Notes under the pieces: model-generated
Told to the model about the DNA's origin: nothing
Databases searched by the model: none
What the model saw: the letters and a program-made list of their open reading frames with translations, nothing else
Assembly: GCA_027563935.2 (NCBI GenBank)
Contig: CM050450.1
Coordinates: forward strand, 7,361,957-7,425,956
DNA: 64,000 nt
Source: Costus lasius
Taxonomy: Eukaryota; Streptophyta; Magnoliopsida; Zingiberales; Costaceae
Reading direction: 5' to 3'
In this document: one piece after another, positions 50,639-62,030 of the stretch
How the letters are laid out: every line of letters begins with the position of its first letter
How positions within the stretch are numbered: position 1 is the first letter of the stretch
Program-made: the position numbers and the translations under genes

Positions 50639-50810
50639 TTGCTGGTTTATAAACATATTTAACTTTCATAGTAATTCGGTGCAGCCATCACATGGGCATT
50701 GCCTATTTGGGGTGAGAGTCCTGATGAAGCGACAAAACAGAACTGGACATGGCCAGTTCCAGACTGGAGGAATATGCACATTGGCCCCAGGTTTCTTCTC
50801 TCTCTTTATC
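50639..50810 (-). pseudogene. Putative last exon of the AP2-type gene, degenerate
   Basis: On the minus strand, behind acceptor cacaactgcag, one frame reads PPVWNWPCPVLF and, after a single extra T in a TTTT run, the next reads VASSGLSPQIGNAHV to a stop. Together these resemble the C-terminal end of euAP2 proteins (W-W ... PLF-AASSGF, the peptide encoded by the miR172 site). Joined directly to the preceding exon (ending 59084, phase 0), a third frame would be used and end at 50703. Frame disagreement suggests decay, or a missed small exon. Confidence 0.5.
50715..50735 (-). promoter_or_regulatory. Degenerate miR172-like target site
   Basis: On the minus strand the 3' half reads TTCATCAGGACTCT. 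Compared with the canonical AP2 site (ending ATCATCAGGATTCT), about 16 of 21 bases agree. In the ancestral frame it encodes VASSGL, against the usual AASSGF. Mismatches include changes in the centre and 5' half, so cleavage may be weak or lost. Confidence 0.45.
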
Positions 50811-51149
50811 CTGCAGTTGTGAGCAGAGGTTAGAGTGACCAGTTGAGGTCAAAATAACTTGGGAGGGATTATTTTAACGCTCTACTGTTGTTCCAAAGCA
50901 CTATTATGAAATTTGGATACACCAATTAGTTCAGTCGTAAAAATTAAAAATAGGAAGCAAAGTTAACATAGCCTTAGTTGACACATGTAGGATTATATTA
51001 ATTACACCTAGCAGTAAGTCCTAGGTGTTAAAGGATCTCAAAGACTATATATGATGCATTTAATGAATAACGAAATTTCAAATTCAGTTGAGCATAGACG
51101 TACCCATATAGTAAAACTTAAACATCAGACAATGAAAAACACCAATCTT

Positions 51150-52736
51150 CCACGCACGAATTTTATCCCCAATTTACAATTCGCTCAGAACCCTAACCCT
51201 AATTTAGAATTCAAAACCCTAAATTAAGAATTGATCTCAATCTGATTTTGGCCGAAGTCAAAATCAACCGTCACCGATTTACTTTCAATCACTGACGTCA
51301 CGATGACGTCAGCCGCTAAAACTCGTCTCACGCCGCGCCGCTCGCCTCTGCTGACATCATCGCTACGTCAGCCAACGAAATTGAATTGAGCCGACTCAGA
51401 TTTCTCGTTGACCGCGTTTCGTCTGTTGATCCGTCTCGAAGCTCGCGCCCGAGCTTCGTCTCCACGCGATCGTCGCCTGATGCCGAGCGCCGCCTCGCCG
51501 ATTGCAGTCGCCGGTCGGATGGAGCGTACTGGAAAGGAAGGAAGATGCCGCCCGTGTCTCGTCCCAACCAGTCGTCGACGCCGACCGAAACCCTAGCAGC
51601 CGCCCGCCGCTGAAATCGGTCGTCGCCGCGGAACTCAGAAACAGGGGGGGAGGAATTCGGGAGAGGAAAGGAAAGGAAGCTTTATTCCTCAAAAAGCTTA
51701 CAAACTCTTCTAACCTTCCTCGCCGACCTCTGCCGAACGGCGCCCCCGACCCTCCCTCGTCGTTGACCCACTGGTCACGGTTACAATCTCTCTCTCAGCT
51801 CGCACTCACGCCTCTCTCGTCGACAGTCCTCTGATCGCCGGAAAGCTCTCTCTCAACTCGGGGAGTCGACGCTGGATGCTGAAGAAGATCCTCTCTCCAT
51901 CGCCAGTTGCTCCTTTTAAAGAGGAAGCTGCCGCTACCACTTCGTCTTCGCGCGTCCGCGGATGTCGCGCAGCCTCCGGCCCTAACCGTCTCCGGTTCTT
52001 CCGCTGCAGTCGCCGCCATGCCGCCTCTACTCCAGCGTCCGTGTCCTCCATTGGAGCTGCGCCCCGAGACCTCAGACGCGGTCTCGTTCGTCCGAAGGTC
52101 GCGGCGAGGAGGACGTAGCCGCGTCCTTGCTCCGCACCGTGTCTGCTTCGCCGTGGATTTCTCCCAAATCCGGGCTTCGCTTGTTCGCTTCTCGTGTGGG
52201 CTTAGACCTCCTCCCGACCCAGCGGGCTTTGGGCTGGACCGGTTGAACCCGGGCCTGACAATGTTTCTTCCGGTTTCCGGCGACAGCTCCCAGCAGCAGG
52301 CGGCTGCTAGGGTTCCGGCGGCGGGCGGCTGCCGGACGACGACGAGAGGCTTCGGGGAGAAAGGCAGGTGGCCTTCCCCTTTCCCCGGCGAGCTCATGAG
52401 CGCAATGGCGCTCGATGAAGGAAACGACGCAGCGGCGTTGTGCGTCACGAGGGAAAAGTCAACATCGGCGCGGAAACTGATTTCGGCGAGGGTTTGATTT
52501 GGCGGCTGACGTCAAAATCAATTTGAGCGGCGGCGTGATTTCGTTGACTGGGTTGATTTGGTCAAGATTGTTGACCGGTGAGGTAATTTGGATTCTAGGG
52601 TTTTCCAGACTTTCTTTAAGTTGGGGATCAATTTTGGACGGCAACCCTAGGGAGTTCGCGCATCCGGTGTTCCGCCGGACGACCCTAAGACAATGGTTAA
52701 GCACCGGTCCAGGGTTGATCCGACCGAGGCGTGACA
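51150..52736. mobile_element. Diverged LTR fragments of the same family as the 52.7-56.5 kb element
   Basis: At 51150-52260 the sequence parallels the neighbouring LTRs (aaccctaaccctaat..., then accctagcagccgcc followed by gctgaaatc near 51590, and a gggcctgaca end at about 52250). From about 52261 to 52736 there is an inverted portion: its complement begins TGTCACGCCTCGG and includes ccggcgga words like the LTR start. Open frames here on both strands come from GC richness. This is probably an older, rearranged LTR copy. Confidence 0.5.
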
Positions 52737-52741
52737 ATAGG

Positions 52742-53942
52742 TGTCATGCCCTGGCCTAAGGTTCTCCGGCGGACCTTTAGACCGACGTGAAACCCTAGAT
52801 CTCCGGGTGCAAAATCACCCCTAAATCGAAAAAGAGTCGGAAACCCTAACCCAAAATTGAAATTACCTCCTCCTAATTTTGACCAAGGTCCACTGTTTGA
52901 CTGAAATCTCGCAGCGCTGCTCGAATTGCTGACGTCGCCCTCACGTCAACAACCAAATTCGAATTCCTACTTCTGTGTCAAAATCGTCACCCGTTGCCTT
53001 GAATCGAAATAGGACCCTGCTAACGTCGCGCTTGCATCAGCCTCCAAATTTTGTTTTTGCCAAAAACTCCGTTGACTCACTTCGCTGTTGACTCTCCTCA
53101 TTTCGAACGCTCAACGCGTTCGAAACTAAGGTGCTTCGTCTGCTTCAGCGTTCGAACATGAGCTTACTGCGTTCGTCCGCTGTCGCGCCGCGTCGCCGGA
53201 GAAGACTATGCCTGTAGTGTGAAGAAGGTCATCCAAGCCTCGCCCTCAGCGCCGTCACCGACGGTCGCCGTCGCCTGAACCCTAGTAGCCGCCTGCTGCT
53301 AAAATCTATCGCCGCCGTGTTGAAGAAGAAGGAAACAGAGGAAAAAGGATATCGGGAGAGAAAGCTTTGTTTATTCACCAGAAGTACATACAACACCTTC
53401 TCTATGGTCGTCGGCCCCCTGGCCGTCGACGCCCTTCTTCCCTCCCTCGCTGGCGACCCCTATTGCCGGTTACAGATCGCTCGAGACTCACCCCTTTTCC
53501 GACGGCCCCTGGCAATGGAAAACAGCCCTAAGGCTTCGCTCACTTCCCGCTTGTGATGTCGCTCCTCTGGCTGGTGTTCCCCCTGTTCGCTCGATGTCTT
53601 TCCTTGTCCGCCATAAGATGATCTTATAAGAAAGGCGTTCGCTTTATCCGCCAGGGCGAGGTCGACACCACCTCTGCTCAGACCTTGTCTTCATTCCGAA
53701 AATGTTGCTGCGCCATAACCTTCCGTCGCCCGCCGTTGTCCGCGTCTGGAGCGAACGATGCAGACAGAGACGTCGACGACTCCGAGCTCTCCGTGTCGCG
53801 TCCGTCCGAGTCTTGCAGTGACGACGCCTTTGCTACGGACGAAGCTTGTGTTTAGGCAGCGCGTCTTCGTTCTCCGTGTGGGCTCGAGTGTGGGCCAAGC
53901 CAACTTCCCTTGAGCGCGGCCCGATAATCCATGGGTCTGATA
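52742..53942 (-). repeat. Left (3') LTR of the gag-only element
   Basis: 1201 bases, colinear with the right LTR. Its terminal dinucleotide at the interior side is mutated (TGATA for TGACA). Confidence 0.85.
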
Positions 53943-54130
53943 ATTCTCCCTCACCCAACTTGGACATCGCCCTCAATGTCTGTTACGAGCGGATCTTTTG
54001 CAACCATTGCTCTGATGAACCCGATCCAACACTGCTGCGCCCCCATGGTAGTGTTTGGAGCTACTTAGATCGCCCCGACTCTCACCTCCTCGGTGTTGAC
54101 TTCAGCCTCCTCCGTTGGTTCCTGCACCAC

Positions 54131-55211
54131 CAAAGTCATAATCTTCTGTCTCGTAGGGTAATCCTTCATTCAGTGAGGACCGCCGCACAAGAAGCAACCC
54201 TGTGGCTTTGGTTCCGCATGTGTCTTTCCCACAAGACGATGTGGCTCTCGTCGTCCCAGTGAACCTCTGTCCTGCCGAGGAAAGGGTCTACCCCTTTCTA
54301 GAACTCTAGCACTTGCAGGGAGCCACGCTTCGGTGGTGACCTGGATTTCCTTGGTGGTGTTGATCTGAATTTCTGATTATCCATCAAGGACTCAGCCACC
54401 ACCGTAACCGCCCTCCAGTCTAGTGGTGAGTGTTGTCGGACCTCCGTCTCTGCCCATGGTTGAAGGTTCCGGAGGAAGAAGTACCTCATGTCTGCCTCTG
54501 CCATGTCCGGTAACTCCAACATCAGTGCAGAGAATGCCCTGACATACTCCTGGATCGATCCTGGGTGCCTTAGCCGATCCACTTTGCCATGAGCCTAATC
54601 CGCCGAGTTTCTGAAAAGAAACTGTCGCTGCAGTTCCTCACAAAAGGTCTCTCATGGCCAACTAGAAGCCCCCGACATCGAGGTAACTTTAGTCCGCCAC
54701 CAAAGTTTCGTGTCAGCTGTGAGATATGAGATACATACACCCAATCTTCCTCTGGAACACAGCTCGCAAAGAACAATTGTTCCATGTCCCATATGAAAAT
54801 TTTCACTTCTCTGGACGATCGCCCCCCCCCCCCCCAGAACGTCGCTGCCTCAAGGATGCGTACCTTCGGCTTGGGAGCCTCCTGCTCCGCTGTCGTTGTC
54901 GATCGTGATACTTGCATTAAGGCCAAATGTAATACAATGATCTCAGCCTGCATCTCCTCTCGCATGCGTGCCATCTGCTCTGGCAAGTCAATCAGACCTT
55001 CTAAGGTCTGCTGCAGGACCTCGATCTGTAACCTCTGTTGCTCCACGGTCCTCTGAAGATGTTCCACCTGGGGAATCACCGCGTTGTCCCCATCATCAGT
55101 CAGACCGAATACCTTCACGATCTGCGCTATACGCTCTTCCTGGTTCACCATGTCGTCAGGTAGTTTAGCCGTCGCCTTGGCTTTACCACCCTGATCACGC
55201 TGAGGCCACAC
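54131..55211 (-). pseudogene. Degenerate gag of the LTR retrotransposon
   Basis: Read on the minus strand from 55211: a coiled-coil-like Gln/Glu-rich start (VEHLQRTVEQQRLQIEVLQQ), then a retrotransposon gag core (IFIWDMEQLFFASCVPEEDW; after frameshifts, HPGSIQEYVRAFSALMLELP and LDWRAVTVVAESLMD), and near 54190-54215 a decayed CCHC knuckle (GCFLCGGPH, stop, MKDYPTRQ) in which an internal codon is a stop and the last Cys is Tyr. At least one frameshift lies near 54575. A poly-C run at about 54823-54836 also falls in the coding trace. Not functional. Confidence 0.8.
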
Positions 55212-55348
55212 GTCCTCCGATGACCCTCTGGCTATATGCGTGATCTTCTGAAACTTCTAACCGATCTTCAACTTTGCAGGTGAAGCAGCTGTGTTATCTT
55301 TTCCAAGATCTGTGGGTTATGGGCCCACAGTCTGGCTCTGATACCAAT

Positions 55349-56523
55349 TGTCATGCCTCGGCCTAAGGTTCTCCGGCGAACCTCTAGACTGGCGTGAAAC
55401 CCTATATCCCCGAGTGCAAAAGCACCCCCAAATCGAAAAAGAGTCGAAAACCCTAACCCTAAATTAAAATTACCTCCTTTCAATTTTGACCAAGGTCCAC
55501 TGTTTGACTGAAATCTCGCCGCACCGCTTGAATTGGAATTGCTGACGTTGCCCTCACGTCAACAGCCAAATTCAAATTCCTACTTCCGATTTTGACCCAG
55601 TCAAAATCGCCGCGCCGCTCGAATCGAAATCGGACCCTGCTGATCTCGCACTTGTGTCAGCCTCCAAATTTCGTTTCTGCCGAAAACTCCGTTGACTCGT
55701 TGCGCCGTTGACACTCCTCGTTTCGAAACTAAGGTGCTTCGTCTGCTTCAGCGTTCGAACGCGAGCTTACTGCGTTCTTCCGCCGTCGCCCTATGTCGCC
55801 GGAGAAGACTGTGCCAGCAGGGTGAGGAAGGTCATCCAAGCCTCGCCCTCAGCCCCCTGAACCCTAGCAGCCGCCTGCTGCTAAAATCTGTCGCTGCTGC
55901 GTTGAAGAAGAAGGGAACAAAGGAAGAAGGATATCGGGAGAGAAAGCTTTGTTTATTCACATGAAGTACATACAAATCCTTCTCTGTGGTCGTCGGCCAC
56001 CTGGCCGTCGACACCCCTCTTCCCTCCCTCGCCGGTGACCCCTATCGCCGATTACAGATTGCTCGAGACTCACCCCTTTTTTGACGCCCCCTGGCAACGG
56101 AAAACAGCCCTAAGGCTTCGCTCACTTCCTACTTGTGATGTTGCTCCTCTAGCTGGTGTTCCCCCTGTTCGCTCGATGTCTTTCCTCGTCCGCCATCGGA
56201 CGATCTTATAGGAAAGGCATCTGCTTCATCCGCCAAGGCAAGGTCGACACGCCTCTGCTCAGACCTCGTCTTCATCCCGAAAATGTTGCTGCGCCGAAAC
56301 CTTCCGTCGCCCGCCGTTGTCCACGTCTGGAGCGAACGATGCAGACGGAGACGTCGACGACTTCGAGCTCTCCGTGTCGCGTGCGTCCGAGTCTTGCGAT
56401 GACGGTGCCTTTGCTGCGGACGAAGCTTGCGTTTGGGTAGCGCGTCTTCGTTCTCCCCGTGGGCTCGAGTTTGGGCCAGACCCACTTCCCTTGAGCGCGG
56501 CTCAATAGTCCATGGGCCTGACA
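55349..56523 (-). repeat. Right (5') LTR of the gag-only element
   Basis: 1175 bases with clean TG...CA ends (TGTCATGCC ... CCTGACA on the plus strand). The primer-binding site lies immediately inside, at 55335-55346. Confidence 0.85.
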
Positions 56524-56643
56524 ATAGTTATCATATATTGATAGGAACCGTACATGCTTATACAATAGTGGACTTGTATATTTTTACAAACTAGTAAATC
56601 TTGGCTTGACCAACAATTCCATCGCGATTAGCTACTGAGTAAC

Positions 56644-58628
56644 TGTCACGACCCGGCAGAAAGCCAGTTATTCCTAGCTGAGGGTTCCCCAGGGAGATGA
56701 CAATATTGATAGGAACCAAAGAACTACAATAATTCAATATCATTTATTAAATAAATAATCCGAATTTAACATCAACAGTTTTATAACACAATCTCTATAA
56801 ATATACTATCTAATTTGTAAACAAATCAACTGAAATAAAAAATCAAAAGGCAAGCTATCTCAACTTGGGCTGGTATGCTATCTACTCTATTCCTCCCAGA
56901 AGCTAACTCTGTACCTGGAAGAGAAACAAAGGGAGTCAGTAAAAATGCTAAGTATGAGTCAACAAATATGGTGAGAGAGTCAAATAACATGATATCCAAT
57001 GACAGAACAACGATATACAAATAATACAAGATTGTCGTGTAAATCATCAAGCTAGTCAACAGATCTCACTCAAGAGTCGCACTCATTTTCAGAGTGTTTT
57101 CACTGTTGCTCACGTAGTGGAACGACTGTCCTAACCAGCCCGGAGTGTTGCGTTCAACACCTGACTTCTGTAGTATTGTCCCGAGGACAACTGGCAGTGC
57201 CCTAACCGGCAAACAGATAGTCCTATACGCGTCAGAACTATAACTCAGACAAGTAGGCCACTGGAGAATAAATCATCCAGTCCAGATGTCAAAATATATC
57301 ATGACTTTAACATAACAAATATTCAACTGTTCCACATATTCATGTGTCAATATCACAGATACACAATTGTTCAATCATGCTCATAAGCCAATAAATCAGA
57401 TATCTCAATACAGCTTTGTTAACCATGCATACAGAAACAGAATATGACCAAATAACAGGATAAATGAGGTCAACTGAATTTCAGAAACAAAGCAAGCAGA
57501 TGAAGCAAATAGATGTTGGTGTTAATCAATTCTAATATATGCATCCAATATCAAATCAAAGGAATAAACAACGAATCCTATATGTTCTTGACACCATAAC
57601 AAAGGAGTAGGGTAAGATTCCTACCTCAAACACTGTTATCTTGAATCCCTCTGAAATCACAATTATCTTCCTCTCTTCACCGAATAATAAAATATCTGTC
57701 ATTATCCGTCATATGCATTAATCCATAACAATACCCTCAACCCCTAATTTCCTATTAAATCAAATTTATCCAAAATAATTATCATGAAATTTCCCCTAAA
57801 TAGAAATTAGATTCTCTAATTTATCCCCTAAAAATAAAATTAAAATAATTTAATAAAATAAATTAAACTAAAACAAAATTCACCTTTGCCCTGAGATTGA
57901 CGCGGACGAACGAAACGCTCGTTCGCCCTTAGCGCTTGCCGTCGGAAGAAGGATGTCAGCCGAGAGAGAAGAAAGCAGCCGCTGGAAGGAGATGGAGCAG
58001 CCGGCTCTGGAAAGGAAAGAAGCCGCCGCCGGCATCAACAGAAAGGAGTGGAGGCGGCGCTGCAAGCGGACACAACAATCGCCGCTTGCGTCACCAGAAG
58101 GGGAGAAAAAGTCGTAGCAGCCGCCGCTGGAGCTGCTGCTCGGCACCGGAAGAAAAGGAAGACAATGCTGGCACCCCTTTCTAGTCGCCGCCGGACAGAA
58201 GAAACAGCAGCCGCTGAGAGGAGGAAAGAGTCACCGCCGAAGTTCTATATGCGTCTGAAACCTTCGTCGGACGGAGGGCGTCGCTTCAAGGGACAACAAG
58301 GGCGACCTCCGGCATCCCTTCCCGTCGCCGCCGAACGCACACGTTCGCATGGAGAAGACGTGAGCAAGGGCAGGCGGCTGCTGTGTTTGCAAGGGAAAAA
58401 CAGAGGAGCTGCTTCGGCGCATGAGGAGAGAGAGGGGATTAGGGATAATTAGGAATTTGATTTTTGGATTAGGAAATGAGGGTTTTATTTATAGGAAAAT
58501 TTAGAGAGGATTTAGGGAGAGTTTTTAGGGCTTAATAGCTTAGGATTAGGGGAAAGTTTATTTTTAGGATTTTTTTTGAAATTTAAAATTTAAATAAAAT
58601 AAAATAAAATAAAAATCAAAGTATAACA
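56644..58628 (-). mobile_element. Solo LTR with perfect 5-bp target duplication
   Basis: 1985 bases starting TGTCACGACCCGG and ending GTATAACA. GTAAC directly flanks both sides (56639-56643 and 58629-58633), so this is an LTR left by recombination between two LTRs. A TATA box (CTATAAATA, minus, about 58486-58494) suggests minus-strand transcription. The GC-rich part (57880-58420) gives open frames on both strands that match no protein. It differs from the LTR family next to it. It lies in intron 7 of the AP2-type gene. Confidence 0.85.
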
Positions 58629-59083
58629 GTAACATTTAAAATGGCAATGTGATAAACCAAAACAATATTCAAGACGTAGACATGATCAGATAAATCAGTC
58701 TGTAGTTTTATGTGGACAACAGGACTGGAACTCAATTTATGCGAAAAGATTTGCATGTCATCGTTTCATCTGAATAACGAAATATATATGGTTGACCAAA
58801 GGTTTGAACTTATACTGGTACTACAGAAATAAAAATGTATGAAAATCCTTTCGGACTCAAAACTCGTAATGCTAGAAGAGTATGAAAGAGAACTTTGAGA
58901 ATCGCAAACAATTCGAGTCCATGTCCTAGAGTCACACCATCAAAGAATAAGAAATTTAACGCAGATTAACACGAGAAAATCCCCATTAAACAAGGTCAAC
59001 ACTCGGGAAGGAAAAAAAGTAAATGGAAAATAGAGTCTGTTGTGGAGGAAAATAACATAATTTGAACATGAAAAAATGATTAC

Positions 59084-61034
59084 CTTTGCTTTATTGGTAC
59101 CAAAAGGTTGAGAGATCCTCAGATTAAGATCCACATGATGGTCTGCAGCAATTTAGGTGTATTAAAACCGCAATCGTTATACCAACTAATACTAAGAAAC
59201 CATGCAGTTAATTCAAGTATCACATTTCCTGGAGATCGAAATATTATAACTATACCTTCGGTACTACTGTCACAAAGCAGTTCTACTCCACAGTTGCTTG
59301 GTTCAAGATCAATGAAAGCGTCTCCTCCATTATACTTCTTAGGAGCCATGTGATACGCCCTAATGTACAGGAAAAAGGTGAACATGGAATCAGGCGTCGA
59401 AATAGAATTCCGGTAAAGTTAAAATTAACAATTAGTGACTACAAGAAAGTCCAATCCAGAAGGACCTCGCAGCCTGTTTCAATTTCACAATACCGAATAT
59501 ACATGTTACCTACTTATCTATTGTTCTCATAAAATGTCTTTTCTTTGATTTTTCTGCCAGCATATCAAAGATTTATCATCTTTCAAGTCTCAACTCATAT
59601 ATATCACTGAACTAAAGCATCAAGCATCAAACTGATTAATATAGGAAGACATGCCAGAGCAAACAAGCATCTAGGTTTTGAAATTAATTGATCCGAAATC
59701 GTCTTAATTACTCCTTGTTGAGTAAAGGGAGTGGGTGACATCATGGTCCTTATTTCAAGAAAACTGAATTGTCCATTCAATTAGAAGATTTGAAAGAAAA
59801 TGAACTTTCTTAAAGAAAAGGATTTTCTTAATTACTTCTTTCCAAGGAGCTGACCCAAGTGGACTTCCGAGCCAAAAGAAGTTTTACGGGTTACTCCCCT
59901 ATATTTTGACCCTGTGTTTTGGCGACGAAGCACTTTTACAAATTCTTCTTTTGAGAAAGTATTCATCTGAAACTGTAGAAGAGAAGAAAGCTCAAAAGGT
60001 TGAATTTAGTATCACAAAATTATGATGAAGCAAATATCAAAACAATTCTTCTATTTGCCATACAAATTACCTGTTTTAGATTTTCTTTGTAGTCACTGAG
60101 ATTGAAGTTGATATCAGCATTAACTCCTCGAAATTTAAGTGCAGCTTGGTCATACACCCTGAAAAATACTTGATTAATAAAAAAAAGAAATAGAACTTGC
60201 CTGAATTGGTAAAACAAAAACAAATGATTACTCTCTAGAAAGCGAAAAATTCACACCTTGCAGCGGTTTCAGCAGTATCAAAGCCTCCTATTAATCAAAA
60301 TGAGCATCAGAAAAGTTTTAATTTGATGCCTAAACGTTACTGACAATAACAAATTCATAGCTCTCATAATATTTTTCTCACCTAAATACAACTGTTTCCC
60401 ACAGTCCCTGCACAAGGCAGAAGCATATCCACATGAATAATAAAGAATCAGGAGACTAGAAGTGGGAGAAGTAGGATTTAAAGGGTAAAAGTGATAACCA
60501 GATATGAGATTCCCATCTCCCTGTCCTGCGGTAGAAGGTAACTCCACGATACTGAGAGCTTCGAGACTGCGGTCCCCTACGATTCTTCTTCGCGATCTGT
60601 CGTGCTTCCGCCCTATGCTGGTTGGCAACTTCCAATTCCGATGACGGCGCATCGGCTTGAGAAAAGGAAAGATCCACAAGTTGCGGCCTTGAAGACGATG
60701 AGCAAGAAGCTGCCATGGACAGTTGGGGAGTATCGGGAACCACCGACGCCGGTGGAAAAAGCTGCCAGGTGACAAACGTGGGCTGCTGCGGCAAAGTGCG
60801 CCCCGCGTCTTCAATCACCTGTTGGGCTCCATCGTCGCACTTCAAGATGACGAAGTTGAATCCGACCAAAGGCCTGGTCGAGCAGGAATCTTCGTCGGGA
60901 ACATCGATCAAGGAACCAGCGTTGAGGACGGATGAATCGAAAGTGCTGGAATCGTCCTCCGGGCCGGGCAGAGCAGGATTCTCCCAGATGCCCGCCGCCG
61001 ATTCGCAGGAAGACGGCAAATTGAGATCCAACAT
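59084..61034 (-). CDS. APETALA2-type (euAP2/TOE) transcription factor, exons 1-7, second AP2 domain decayed
   Basis: Exons on the minus strand: 60499-61034, 60382-60407 (26 nt), 60257-60287 (31 nt), 60071-60158, 59836-59966, 59256-59359 and 59084-59142; 325 codons in frame. The protein starts MLDLNLPSS (an EAR-type motif), has a [10 protein letters not shown] motif and [15 protein letters not shown], then an intact first AP2 domain (about 160-220: [38 protein letters not shown]). The tiny 26- and 31-nt exons are diagnostic of euAP2 genes. The second domain is damaged: [20 protein letters not shown] lacks the RWEAR strand, and the expected YIYLGLFDSEIEAAR exon is absent or unrecognisable; skipping it keeps the frame ([15 protein letters not shown]). 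Exon 7 has a second DLNL motif. The 3' end probably continues at 50.6-50.8 kb beyond an LTR-filled intron. It may be a decaying paralogue. Confidence 0.8.
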
Positions 61035-62030
61035 CACGGTTCTTGAACGATGACAAAGAGAAACCAACTCGGCCTCTATCAGTCGTATAAGATTAGGGTT
61101 GGGAAATTTTGTATCGCTATTTCAGGAAGAAGAACCAGAGCAGGTAGAGATAGAAGCAGGATAGTGCCGAATCGTTATTGCGGAACATCTTCCCGCGGGG
61201 CTTCGACGATCAAAGCGATGACGGGAAGGAAGCTAGATATCCACCCCCTCTATTCCCTTTTCGATCGGCATACCCTTCCAGACCCAGTTCTGATACGATC
61301 GAAAAATACAGAAAAGGATACGAAACTTTTAAAGATCAGATCGAAAAATACAAGAAACGTGAAGACGAAGGAGGAAAAGATGTCAAAGAGCAAGAGGAAC
61401 CTCCAGAAAACGTAAGATTCTAATGATCGCACAGTGGCGGCGGCAGCGGCGGACGGAGAGGTTAGGAGGTGCAGGTGGCGGATGCGGATGCTCCCTCTGT
61501 TACGCCAGACACATGCGGGAGGTGGAGGAGAGAGACGACGCGATTGAGATTGGAGCAGCGAGCGGTGGGCGGCCGGGATAGGCGGTACGCCTCGGTGGGG
61601 TCGCCAGATTCAATCGGACGAGTGGGGATCCTCGAACGTGCTTTCTCATATTGAGCACGTGGGAATCAATTAAATAGTTTATTCCCCTAGACAAATTCAG
61701 CACGCACACTTAAACCCAGAATTACCATTAGGATTAGGCGCTTCCTTCTTTGGAGAATAGATAAAGACTTTGCTCCGAGAGAGTGGGTGTAGATTTTGTT
61801 GACTCTTTTTGTCTTTATAGAGAATAGTTGGAAAAAGAAATATGAGCTTCCATGATAGCATTAAGATTACTCTTGTGCTTTACAGTTTACATGATTATAA
61901 TTGTGAAATCGAGTCTAATCAATGCCGTGCCCATTTGAGGATTGACAATACAATAAAAATTGTACTTTTTATTGGATGCGTCATCAGGTATGAAGTAAGA
62001 CTGGATACCTGTTCGATGAAAGAGATTTTT

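Larger units (their letters stand above)
52742..56523 (-). mobile_element. Non-autonomous Ty3/gypsy-type LTR retrotransposon, gag only
   Basis: Two LTRs in direct orientation: 52742-53942 and 55349-56523. Both start TGTCATGCC on the plus strand; the right one ends TGACA, the left one TGATA. The primer-binding site TGGTATCAGAGC (minus, 55335-55346), complementary to initiator Met tRNA, adjoins the right LTR, so the element reads on the minus strand. A polypurine tract (complement of tctccctca, about 53946) adjoins the left LTR. Flanks ATAGG (52737-52741) and ATAGT (56524-56528) look like a 5-bp target duplication with one change. The 1.4-kb interior carries only a damaged gag and no pol. Confidence 0.85.

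Noticed and set aside
51186..51230. aaccctaaccctaat words resembling plant telomere repeat (CCCTAAA)n
   Set aside because: Only two or three irregular copies, and equivalent words occur at the same place in the neighbouring LTRs (52.83, 55.45 kb). They are part of the LTR family, not interstitial telomere DNA.
51386..52497. Long overlapping open frames on both strands
   Set aside because: GC-rich LTR sequence suppresses stop codons in several frames at once. The peptides are Arg/Ser/Pro-rich and match no family, and the DNA parallels the adjacent LTRs.
54823..54836. Run of about 14 C as a possible G-quadruplex or assembly gap
   Set aside because: A single homopolymer inside a decayed gag. 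It is most simply a slippage product or sequencing artefact.
57880..58452. Open frames of 60-134 codons on both strands
   Set aside because: They sit wholly inside the solo LTR, and their composition reflects its GC-rich core.
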